Shown here: in pieces, positions 1 to 5,522 of the stretch
Numbering within the stretch: position 1 is the stretch's first letter
How the letters are laid out: every line of letters begins with the position of its first letter
Assembly (NCBI GenBank): GCA_003565035.1
Contig: PXDP01000281.1
Location: 1-5,592 of the forward strand
Direction: 5' to 3'
Length of the DNA stretch: 5,592 nt
DNA from: PVC group bacterium
GTDB taxonomy: Bacteria > Verrucomicrobiota > Kiritimatiellia > SS1-B-03-39 > UBA6053
Notes under the pieces: generated by a model
The model's database searches: none
Told to the model about the DNA's origin: nothing
The model's input: the letters and a program-made list of their open reading frames with translations, nothing else
Translations under genes and position numbers: made by a program

Positions 1-798
1 CCGACTCAGGCCCGATGCAGCGCATCGGCATCATCGCCGACATCCCGGCATCGCCAACTATCGACGGCTTTCGACAAGGGCGCGATGAAGTGCATTATCT
101 CCACCGAGGACAATGACCGGGACAGCCTGGTGGCCAAAGCGAAAGCGAGCCGCGGGCTGGTGGGCCGTGATCTGGCCAGTGAGGTCAGTGTCAAAGAACC
201 GATGATTTGGCAGCCGGAGCAGCAAAAAAAGATTCTCCGCCGGGTGGCGACGATTGACTGCGGAACCAAATATAATCAGTTGCGGATTCTGCAGGATCTG
301 GGCTGCGAGGTGCATGTCTTCCCCAACAACACCACGGCCGAGGATATTCTGGCGATTAAGCCGGACGGGCTGTTCTTATCCAACGGTCCCGGAGATCCCG
401 AAGGCGTTTTGAAGACGGTTGAGGAGGTGCGTAAGCTGATTCACACGGGTCTTCCGACCTTTGGCATCTGTTTTGGCCACCAGTTGACCGCTCTGGCGCT
501 TGGCGCGAAGACCTTTAAACTGAAATTTGGCCATCGCGGCGGAAACCAGCCGGTAATGAACCTGGCGAAAGGCACAGTCGAAATCACCGCCCAGAATCAC
601 GGCTTCTGTGTGGACAAAGACAGCCTGGATCCCAACGTTGCGGAAACCACGCATATCAATTTGAACGATCAGACCTCAGAAGGCCTTCGCCATAAAACCC
701 TGCCGGTGTTCACCGTGCAGTACCATCCCGAAGCCGCGCCCGGCCCGCACGACTCCATGTATCTCTTCCATGATTTCATGAAGAGCATGGGGGAATGA
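1..798 (+). CDS. carA: Carbamoyl-phosphate synthase small subunit (glutaminase), 5' end missing
   Basis: The product hydrolyses glutamine and passes ammonia to the large subunit CarB, making carbamoyl phosphate for arginine and pyrimidine synthesis in the cytoplasm. Numbering from the Met codon at 85, residues 53-237 form a class I glutamine amidotransferase domain: the SNGPGDP segment (99-105), the nucleophile elbow GICFGHQ with Cys129, the small-subunit signature FGHRGGNQPV (148-157), and the catalytic pair His214/Glu216 in QYHPEAAPGPHD. KGAMKCIISTED is typical of the end of the CarA N-terminal domain. CarA is usually about 360-390 residues, so roughly a third lies off the window and ATG 85 is an internal Met, not the start. 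The frame is open back to base 1, but bases 1-84 translate poorly and show CarA fragments in other frames (see findings). No carB follows; the next gene is convergent after 18 bp. Identity is very secure; the 5' boundary is not. Confidence 0.95.
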   Translation, partial: PTQARCSASASSPTSRHRQLSTAFDKGAMKCIISTEDNDRDSLVAKAKASRGLVGRDLASEVSVKEPMIWQPEQQKKILRRVATIDCGTKYNQLRILQDLGCEVHVFPNNTTAEDILAIKPDGLFLSNGPGDPEGVLKTVEEVRKLIHTGLPTFGICFGHQLTALALGAKTFKLKFGHRGGNQPVMNLAKGTVEITAQNHGFCVDKDSLDPNVAETTHINLNDQTSEGLRHKTLPVFTVQYHPEAAPGPHDSMYLFHDFMKSMGE

Positions 799-816
799 CG
801 AGAGGCGGGTGGGGCG

Positions 817-1110
817 TTAGATGCGCGCTTCTCTTGAGGGCCAGAGGTGTTTGGCGCCGAAGGCCTGGCCGGATTCGCTTTTGAGGTAGTGTGCGAATTC
901 TTTCGCTTGGGTCCGGCTGGGAAAGGCGGCGTAGAAACTCAGTATCCAGGGGCGGTAGGCGGCGGTTTCCTGAACGCCGCCGCTGTTGTGCAGTTTGAAC
1001 CGGGCGCGGACATTGGAGCTTGTGTCGATGAGAAATTTTCCAGGGTCTTCAGCACTTTGCAGGCGGTAGACATAATGCATCTTTCCGCGGTGGGAGCCGG
1101 AGGCACTCAC
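817..1110 (-). CDS. Small GIY-YIG superfamily protein with degenerate active site
   Basis: This 97-residue protein has the length and layout of the single-domain GIY-YIG group (YhbQ/UPF0213 relatives): YVY at 13-15 in the GIY position, LID at 27-29 where YIG belongs, the following SSNVRARF with the conserved Arg37, HNSG (41-44), RPW (53-55), and YLKSESGQAFGAKHLW near the C-terminus. Family members are usually Mg-dependent DNA endonucleases. Here Tyr and Gly of YIG are replaced by Leu27 and Asp29, and the metal-binding Glu normally four residues before the Lys of YLKS is Ala73 (codon 892-894). Cleavage activity is therefore doubtful. I chose GTG at 1110 because it overlaps the upstream stop (GTGA, 1107-1110) and has GGAGGA (1116-1121) five bases ahead. 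An ATG at 1080 would give 87 residues beginning MHYVYRLQ, closer to most homologues but with a poor ribosome site. It probably depends on translation of the peptidase gene upstream. Confidence 0.8.
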   Translation of the reverse strand: MSASGSHRGKMHYVYRLQSAEDPGKFLIDTSSNVRARFKLHNSGGVQETAAYRPWILSFYAAFPSRTQAKEFAHYLKSESGQAFGAKHLWPSREARI

Positions 1111-1808
1111 CGCCGTCCTCCGATCAGGCCGGAACGCCAGAGGTAGTACAGCAGGGTCATCACGGCGGAGACGGCGGCGGCGAGGTAGGTGAGAAAGGCG
1201 GCATTGAGAACCGCCCCGGCATCCGCCGCCTGCTGCGGGCTGACGACTCCGTCCTTGACGATGACCGCCTTGGCGCGGGCACTGGCGTCCCATTCAACCG
1301 GAAGGGTGACCAGCGTGAAGAGGACGGAGACGGCGAAGAGAGCGACCCCTGCCAGCAGCAGCGTTTGCCCCAGCGGGGCGGCACTGAAGATCAGTCCGGC
1401 GATCAGAATCGGACCGGCCATCCGGCTGGTGGCGTTGGTCATGGGCACCAGTGAAGAGCGCAGGGCGAGCGGGGCGTAACCTTGGTTGTGCTGCAGGGCA
1501 TGACCGGCTTCATGGCAGGCGACGCCCACGGCGGAGAGGCTGCGGCCGTCGTGCACATCCGGGCTCAGGCGCAGCACTTTGGCGCGGGGATCGTAGTGGT
1601 CGCTCAGGAAGCCCTGGGTCCGTTCAATGCCCACATCCACCACGCCTTCACGACGCAGCATCTGGTACGCAGCTTGGGCCCCGGTGAGGCCGCTGCTGGC
1701 CATGACCTTTGAATACTTCTGAAAGCGGGATTTCGTCAGCGCACTGGCGTACATCGACAGAATCAGTGCCGGTGCGACAAACAGAAAATACATCGGGTCA
1801 AAAATCAT
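1107..1808 (-). CDS. YugP-type membrane zinc metallopeptidase
   Basis: This 233-residue protein matches the YugP group of neutral zinc metallopeptidases (Zn_peptidase_2 family). Visible in order: an N-terminal hydrophobic segment (about 5-23), a soluble part with SGLTGAQAAYQML (39-51) as in the family, the zinc-binding HEAGH (His99, Glu100, His103) within VACHEAGHALQH, two hydrophobic stretches (about 132-148 and 149-170), the family motif LPVEWDAS (169-176; its Glu172 is a plausible third zinc ligand), and a last membrane segment (about 203-223). The length is normal and nothing is disrupted. It is probably an integral inner-membrane protease; its physiological substrate is not known to me for this family. 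The ATG at 1808 is supported by AAGGAG nine bases upstream. It is the first gene of a two-gene unit with the GIY-YIG family gene, overlapping it by four bases. I see no convincing promoter on this strand in 1809-1950. Confidence 0.93.
   Translation of the reverse strand: MIFDPMYFLFVAPALILSMYASALTKSRFQKYSKVMASSGLTGAQAAYQMLRREGVVDVGIERTQGFLSDHYDPRAKVLRLSPDVHDGRSLSAVGVACHEAGHALQHNQGYAPLALRSSLVPMTNATSRMAGPILIAGLIFSAAPLGQTLLLAGVALFAVSVLFTLVTLPVEWDASARAKAVIVKDGVVSPQQAADAGAVLNAAFLTYLAAAVSAVMTLLYYLWRSGLIGGRR
1116..1121 (-). promoter_or_regulatory. Ribosome binding site for the GIY-YIG family gene
   Basis: On the minus strand this reads GGAGGA, five bases before the GTG at 1110 and inside the last codons of the peptidase gene. 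It favours the GTG over the ATG at 1080, which has only GGAAAG directly abutting it. The arrangement suggests translational coupling. Confidence 0.55.
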
Positions 1809-1817
1809 GGGTTGGTG

Positions 1818-1823
1818 CTCCTT
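1818..1823 (-). promoter_or_regulatory. Ribosome binding site for the zinc peptidase gene
   Basis: The minus strand reads AAGGAG with a nine-base spacer to the ATG at 1808. It supports that start over any internal Met. Confidence 0.6.
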
Positions 1824-1860
1824 GCATAAAAAATCGTGACGCCAGGTTGTGCGCCGTCAT

Positions 1861-1885
1861 AAATTGACAGGGGACAGTCTCTTCT
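1861..1885. repeat. Possible REP-like remnant around GGGGACAGTC
   Basis: Bases 1864-1880 contain TTGACAGGGGACAGTCT. The core GGGAC-A-GTCTC is an imperfect palindrome that pairs through one G-T. Sequences with a GGGGACAGTC(C) core recur between genes in many bacterial genomes, often near REP-associated transposases. Only one copy is present here and no transposase is in the window, so this rests on recall of the motif. It lies between the peptidase gene and the AbiE module. Confidence 0.3.
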
Positions 1886-1918
1886 GTTCAGCGAAAAATT
1901 CAACTGAAAAAGGGGGCA

Positions 1919-1931
1919 TTCACGCTCTGGC
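1919..1931 (+). repeat. Left copy of a 13-bp direct repeat bracketing the AbiE module
   Basis: TTCACGCTCTGGC here is identical to 3396-3408, where it covers the last three codons and stop of glgX. Both copies follow a G run (five G two bases before this copy, nine G four bases before the other). The two copies enclose the abiE promoter and both toxin-antitoxin genes, about 1.46 kb. It may be a duplicated target or att-like site, or coincidence. Confidence 0.5.
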
Positions 1932-1979
1932 TCTTAGGCACGGACACATTATGCGTTGGGACTGAATTAATTTCGCAAG

Positions 1980-2028
1980 TTCATATTGACATATAACACA
2001 TAAATATTGTATTTAGATGCAATATGAA
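1980..2028. promoter_or_regulatory. Inverted repeats over the abiE promoter, probable antitoxin operator
   Basis: A perfect 9-bp inverted repeat, TTCATATTG at 1980-1988 and CAATATGAA at 2020-2028, has half-site centres 40 bp apart (close to four helical turns). The left arm overlaps the -35 box and the right arm the antitoxin start codon. A second, imperfect repeat is nested inside: TATTGTAT (2005-2012) and ATGCAATA (2017-2024), pairing 7 of 8, across the -10 region. AbiEi antitoxins are known to repress their own operon by cooperative binding to two inverted repeats in the promoter, so an operator here is expected. That this particular DNA is bound is inference. Confidence 0.5.
1986..2013 (+). 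promoter_or_regulatory. Probable sigma-70-type promoter of the abiE operon
   Basis: A consensus -35 box TTGACA lies at 1986-1991. The best -10 at normal spacing is TGTATT at 2008-2013 (16-bp spacer, 4 of 6 to consensus); TATTTA at 2010-2015 is an alternative at 18 bp. The surroundings are strongly AT-rich. Transcription would begin near 2020, almost at the ATG at 2024, so the message may be leaderless; this fits the absence of any purine-rich ribosome site before that ATG. Confidence 0.5.
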
Positions 2029-2638
2029 AAATATAGGGCAACTTCCTAAAGAGTTGAAGCGGCATGAACAGGCGATGTCCGGTATTTTCAGTCATGCGGA
2101 TCTTGCGCACTTGATGGGTGTCTCTTATGGGAGCACTCTTCAGCATCGGATTTCAGTCCTGGTGAAAAACGGATATCTTCAGAAAGCGCAGCGGGGATGG
2201 TATCATACCCCGGATGCAACATTGGAGGATCTTGCAGTGCGTCTCAACCCGCACGGATACGTGTCTTTGACATCCGCACTCGCTCGTCGAGGGGTGATTG
2301 GCACCAAACCTTCCGGGGTGGTTGAGTTGGTCACCCACAAGGGCCGCCCGGGTGAAATGAACACCTCCCTGGGTGTGATTCGTGTCCATGTGCACAAACG
2401 GGTGCTTCATTTCGGATTTGAGCAGGTCAAGGGTATGCCGCTGGCGACCCCGGAGAAAGGAGTGATTGACTGTTGTTACTTCCACTTGCGAGGGGTTCGG
2501 CTTCCGTTTCAATTTTCCTCGGATGTGAATTGGGGTTTACTGAATCGTGGGACCATTGAGGAGATGCTTCTCCCGTATCAAAATCCGAAATTCTGTAAAT
2601 TTGTCAGCAATCTGTTGGAGGATGCATATGGAGACTGA
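2024..2638 (+). CDS. abiEi: AbiEi-like antitoxin of a type IV toxin-antitoxin system
   Basis: The 204-residue product begins with a winged helix-turn-helix (about 14-62, with FSHADLAHLMGVSYGSTLQHRISVLVKNGYL, then the wing QRGWYHTP), followed by the AbiEi-type C-terminal domain: YVSLTSALARRGVIG (79-93), VVELVTHKGRP (99-109), and ATPEKGVIDCCYFH (141-154), matching the family's TPEKAllD segment. In characterised AbiE systems the antitoxin represses its own promoter and counters the toxin without a stable protein complex. The gene order, the 11-bp overlap with a nucleotidyltransferase toxin gene, and inverted repeats at the promoter all agree. No earlier in-frame start exists nearby and no Shine-Dalgarno precedes ATG 2024; ATG 2075 (residue 18) would cut away the residues before the helix-turn-helix. 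Codons such as ATA, CTT and CCT are more frequent than in glgX, suggesting acquisition. It could instead belong to a related AbiEi-like transcriptional regulator subfamily, with the same role. Confidence 0.85.
   Translation: MKNIGQLPKELKRHEQAMSGIFSHADLAHLMGVSYGSTLQHRISVLVKNGYLQKAQRGWYHTPDATLEDLAVRLNPHGYVSLTSALARRGVIGTKPSGVVELVTHKGRPGEMNTSLGVIRVHVHKRVLHFGFEQVKGMPLATPEKGVIDCCYFHLRGVRLPFQFSSDVNWGLLNRGTIEEMLLPYQNPKFCKFVSNLLEDAYGD
2617..2621 (+). promoter_or_regulatory. Ribosome binding site deciding the toxin start
   Basis: GGAGG sits six bases before ATG 2628. A second ATG at 2622 directly abuts it and cannot use it, so 2628 is the better start. The site lies inside the end of the antitoxin gene, which would couple toxin translation to antitoxin translation. 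Confidence 0.65.
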
Positions 2639-3344
2639 GCAGGAAAAAGCCTTGTTGGAAGTGATTCACCACATTTCATCCGCGTTTGGTCCCGAGGCCG
2701 TACTGAAAGGAGGCATGTCGCTGCGAATGTATGGAATTACCCGTTCAACGATTGATGTCGATTTCTGTTTTCAGTCGCATAATCGGAAACGGGGATTTAT
2801 GGAACATTTGGTACGGGTCACAGAGGAATTCTTTGATGCCTCTCCGGTCGTGACGGCTGATTCTAAAAAAATTCAGGTGCTTGGAAAGCGCAATGGAGTG
2901 GATATCATCATTGAGGCGTCGGCCCACTCCGGATTTGAACCGGAAACGATTGCCACGACAGCGGTGGCGCGTGGCGTGAACCTCCCGCCCCAACTGATAT
3001 CGGTTATGCCGAAATCAATCGCCTTTGCTCACAAACTGGGTGCCTGGCTGGACCGCAGGCTGGCCAGAGATCTTTATGACATCCACGTGTATTATGCCTA
3101 TTTGAAAGCGACACCGGATCCTGAGATCCTTGATCGTCGAATTTTGAAACCCGCTTACGTCAAAAGCGTGAGGAACAGACCTGTTTTGACATCGAAAGAA
3201 GAGTTCCTCCATTTCCTTGTTCACGAGGCGGAACGGATGGATGATCAGCAACTGGAGGAAGATCTTCGGGGTATTGTCGACGAACGCGAGCGGTTGGGTA
3301 TCGGTATGCAAATCCTGATTACCCTCAGAAAAATGAGGTTGTGA
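2628..3344 (+). CDS. abiEii: AbiEii/AbiGii-type nucleotidyltransferase toxin
   Basis: The 238-residue protein has the marks of the AbiEii toxin family (DUF1814, DNA polymerase beta-like nucleotidyltransferase fold): LKGGMSLRMYG (26-36, the GG-x-x-LR motif I), STIDVDF (40-46, acidic pair Asp43/Asp45 for metal binding), a third strand VDIIIE (91-96), and the C-terminal HKLGAWLDRRLARDLYDIH (135-153) with Lys136 and the RDLYD motif. All expected catalytic residues are present, so the gene looks functional. AbiEii-like toxins transfer nucleotides, in studied relatives to tRNA 3' ends, and so stop growth; the substrate here cannot be read from sequence. The gene overlaps the antitoxin gene by 11 bp. 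The frame is open further upstream, to 2547, but that stretch is antitoxin coding sequence in another frame. A weak hairpin (CCTCA/TGAGG, 3323-3338) lies at the end of the gene without a T tract. Confidence 0.88.
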   Translation: METEQEKALLEVIHHISSAFGPEAVLKGGMSLRMYGITRSTIDVDFCFQSHNRKRGFMEHLVRVTEEFFDASPVVTADSKKIQVLGKRNGVDIIIEASAHSGFEPETIATTAVARGVNLPPQLISVMPKSIAFAHKLGAWLDRRLARDLYDIHVYYAYLKATPDPEILDRRILKPAYVKSVRNRPVLTSKEEFLHFLVHEAERMDDQQLEEDLRGIVDERERLGIGMQILITLRKMRL

Positions 3345-3382
3345 AAACAAGAATGTGCTGGATCCGGTGCGCATCCGTTCGA

Positions 3383-3391
3383 GGGGGGGGG
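3383..3391 (+). repeat. Homopolymer of nine G between the toxin gene and glgX
   Basis: Nine consecutive G lie in the 52-bp spacer between two convergent stop codons. The run is outside both coding regions, so slippage would not shift a frame. It directly precedes the right copy of the 13-bp repeat. Confidence 0.7.
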
Positions 3392-3395
3392 AGCC

Positions 3396-3408
3396 TTCAC
3401 GCTCTGGC
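3396..3408 (+). repeat. Right copy of the 13-bp direct repeat, on the glgX stop
   Basis: TTCACGCTCTGGC is identical to 1919-1931. On the minus strand it encodes the last residues Ala-Arg-Ala and the TGA of glgX. An insertion reaching only this far would leave glgX intact, which it is. Confidence 0.5.
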
Positions 3409-5475
3409 GCTGAAGATAACCATGGAGTGGGGGTGGGTGCTGATGCTGGTGCCCATGCTTCCCCGGTGGACGCGTTTGGCGGTGGTGTACAGCCGCATGG
3501 TCCATTTAAAGGTGTCGGTGTCGGGAATGTGGAACTTCACGATTTTATCGGAGGCATTGAAGAAGATGAGCACGTCCTCCTCATCCTTCTTAAACAGGGT
3601 GAATTTCCGGGAGCCGCTGAGGCGCAGTCCGATGGCCCGGTCCTGGCCCCAGTCGGGTTCGCGGCCTTCAGGACCATACCATGTCACACTGCCGGAGGCG
3701 ACTTCCTCATCGCCGGTGTTAACAAACAATGGGGTTTTGAGCACGGGGAGGTCTTTCCGCAGTTGAATCAGTTGCCGGGTGAACTCCAGGAGTTCGCGAC
3801 CGTCTTTGCCGAAATTCCAGTTCATCCAGCTCAGCTCGTTGTCCTGACAGTAGGCGTTGTTGCTGCCTTGCTGGGTCCGCCCGATTTCATCGCCCATCGG
3901 GAACATCGGGATGCCCCGGGACACGAAGAGGGTGGCCAGGAGGTTCTTCTGCATGCGGAGACGCAGGGCGAGAATTTCCGGATCGTCGGTTTCGCCCTCC
4001 ACGCCCCAGTTGTTGCTGTAGTTGTGGTTTTCGCCGTCGCGGTTGTCTTCAAGATTGGCTTCGTTGTGCTTTTCGTTGTAGCTGACCACGTCGCGGAGGG
4101 TGAAGCCGTCGTGGCAGGTGATGAAGTTCACGGACTTGAGCGGGCCCAGGGGCTGCAGGGAATAGAGGTCTTCGCTGCCGAGCAGGCGGGTGGCGAAGAG
4201 GGAGAGCATGCCCGGCTCGCCGGACCAGAAGCGCCGGACGTCGTCGCGGTAGCGTCCGTTCCATTCCGGCCAGCGGGTGGAGGGGAAGGAGCCGACCTGA
4301 TACGCCCCGGCGGCATCCCAGGCTTCGGCGATCATTTTGACCCCGCGGAGGATGGGGTCCTCGTCGATGGCTTCGATGAGCGGCGGTTTCTCCAGCAGGG
4401 TTCCGTCGGTGTCGCGGGCGAGAATGGGGGCCAAATCGAAGCGGAAGCCGTCAATATGATATTCGGTGACCCAGTGGCGGAGGCTGTCGAGAATGAACTG
4501 CCGGGTGACGGGATGGTTGCAGTTGAAGGTGTTGCCGCAGCCGCTGTAGTTGTGATACCCGTGGGAGTCGTCTTTGATATAAAAGATCTCCTCATCGACG
4601 ATCCGGAAATTGTAGTCGGGCCCATCGGGGCCGCCTTCGGCGGTGTGATTATAAACGACATCAAGGATGACCTCCATGCCGGCCGCATGCAGGGCTTTGA
4701 TGAGGCGTTTGAACTCATCGACCTGCTGTCCGCGGTGTCCGGTGGCGGCGAATCGGCTGTGGGGCGCAAAAAAACTGAGGGTGCTGTAGCCCCAGTAGTT
4801 GCGCAGTTCGGAGCGGGGATCCTGGGCATGAAAATATTCCATCTCGTCGAACTGAAAGACCGGCATCAGTTCCACGGAGGTGATGCCCAGGGATTTGAGG
4901 TGGGGGATTTTTTCGATCATGCCTGCATAGGTGCCGGCATATTTGACGTTGCTGGAGGCATGGGCCGTGAAACCGCGGACATGGGCCTCGTAGACAACCA
5001 TGTCTTTCCAGGCGATGTCGGGCCGGCGGTCTTTCCCCCAGTCAAAGTCGGAGGCGGTCACCACGGCTTTGGGGAAGGCCGGTCCGGTATGGAGCGGATC
5101 GCCGGGCTTGCGAATGAGCGATTCGCCCCAGATGGGTGATCCCGCCACGGCGGATGCGTGGGGGTCGAGTACATACTGTTCGGGCGGGAAATCGGAGGCT
5201 TCGCGGTGAAGTTTCCAGACATAGCACATTCCCGCCCGCACGCCGGGGACTTCGACACTCCAGGTGTCCCCGAAGCGATGGTCTTCCGGATTCAGATGGA
5301 CCTCCCGGACAGGGCGCAGATCGCGGTTACTGTCGAACAGCAGCAGATCCAGCGTATCGGCGGTGCGGCACCAGAAGGTGAACCGGCAACTGTCGCCGTT
5401 GAGTTGCGCCCCGAAAGGATGCAGAGGGCGAAGGGCGTCGGCGTACAGGTTGAGGGGAAGAGAAGGCTGGGTCAT
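3397..5475 (-). CDS. glgX: Glycogen debranching enzyme, GlgX/isoamylase type (GH13)
   Basis: The 692-residue enzyme hydrolyses alpha-1,6 branches in glycogen or limit dextrins. Domains in order: an N-terminal CBM48-like beta-sandwich (about 15-110), a GH13 barrel (about 155-560), and a C-terminal beta domain (about 590-690). The four GH13 regions are intact: DVVYNH (272-277), GFRFDLA with nucleophile Asp347, MIAEAWD with acid/base Glu384, and FITCHDGF with His455/Asp456. The long loop YNEKHNEANLEDNRDGENHNYSNNWGVEG (466-494) is diagnostic of the isoamylase/GlgX subfamily. Length is normal for the family, and no signal peptide is seen, so it is probably cytoplasmic. ATG 5475 is the natural start, with AGGG eight bases upstream as a weak ribosome site. 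No other glycogen gene is adjacent. The codons end mainly in G or C, unlike the abiE pair. TreX or isoamylase would be alternative names. Confidence 0.94.
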   Translation of the reverse strand: MTQPSLPLNLYADALRPLHPFGAQLNGDSCRFTFWCRTADTLDLLLFDSNRDLRPVREVHLNPEDHRFGDTWSVEVPGVRAGMCYVWKLHREASDFPPEQYVLDPHASAVAGSPIWGESLIRKPGDPLHTGPAFPKAVVTASDFDWGKDRRPDIAWKDMVVYEAHVRGFTAHASSNVKYAGTYAGMIEKIPHLKSLGITSVELMPVFQFDEMEYFHAQDPRSELRNYWGYSTLSFFAPHSRFAATGHRGQQVDEFKRLIKALHAAGMEVILDVVYNHTAEGGPDGPDYNFRIVDEEIFYIKDDSHGYHNYSGCGNTFNCNHPVTRQFILDSLRHWVTEYHIDGFRFDLAPILARDTDGTLLEKPPLIEAIDEDPILRGVKMIAEAWDAAGAYQVGSFPSTRWPEWNGRYRDDVRRFWSGEPGMLSLFATRLLGSEDLYSLQPLGPLKSVNFITCHDGFTLRDVVSYNEKHNEANLEDNRDGENHNYSNNWGVEGETDDPEILALRLRMQKNLLATLFVSRGIPMFPMGDEIGRTQQGSNNAYCQDNELSWMNWNFGKDGRELLEFTRQLIQLRKDLPVLKTPLFVNTGDEEVASGSVTWYGPEGREPDWGQDRAIGLRLSGSRKFTLFKKDEEDVLIFFNASDKIVKFHIPDTDTFKWTMRLYTTAKRVHRGSMGTSISTHPHSMVIFSARA

Positions 5476-5480
5476 GTTGG

Positions 5481-5506
5481 CAACCCTAATTTAATTTTTG
5501 GGGTTG
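5481..5506. promoter_or_regulatory. Inverted repeat just upstream of glgX
   Basis: CAACCC (5481-5486) and GGGTTG (5501-5506) form a perfect 6-bp inverted repeat around a 14-bp AT-rich centre, five bases before the glgX start codon. It could be an operator, or on glgX mRNA a hairpin covering the weak ribosome site. It is short enough to be chance. A weak minus-strand promoter (TTCAAA, 17 bp, TTAAAT) overlaps it. Confidence 0.3.
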
Positions 5507-5522
5507 TCACGTTTGAAATCAG

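Noticed and set aside
799..816. Intrinsic terminator between carA and the convergent GIY-YIG gene
   Set aside because: I found only a short imperfect match between GAGAGGCG and GCGCTTCTCTT-like sequence, with no T run.
1111..1293. Extension of the GIY-YIG frame to 158 codons
   Set aside because: The extra residues are Arg/Gly/Pro-rich readthrough of the peptidase gene in a shifted frame. The domain starts at MHYVY, and the GTG at 1110 has a good ribosome site.
1809..2023. RNA gene, tRNA or CRISPR array in the main intergenic region
   Set aside because: No cloverleaf, no regularly spaced repeats and no long stable hairpin are visible; only the repeat remnant, the 13-mer and the abiE promoter can be supported.
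2547..2627. Upstream extension of the toxin reading frame
   Set aside because: These bases code for the antitoxin in another frame, and the translated extension has no family similarity. GGAGG at 2617-2621 points to ATG 2628.
3323..3338. Hairpin CCTCA/TGAGG as a terminator for the abiE operon
   Set aside because: The stem is only five pairs, it lies within the toxin's last codons, and there is no T tract after it on either strand.
3355..5139. A 594-codon open frame on the plus strand opposite glgX
   Set aside because: It lies almost wholly antisense to a clearly recognisable GlgX gene with all catalytic motifs, and its product is a low-complexity Val/Gly/Ala/Glu-rich string with no family motif. 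Long antisense frames are common opposite G+C-rich genes.
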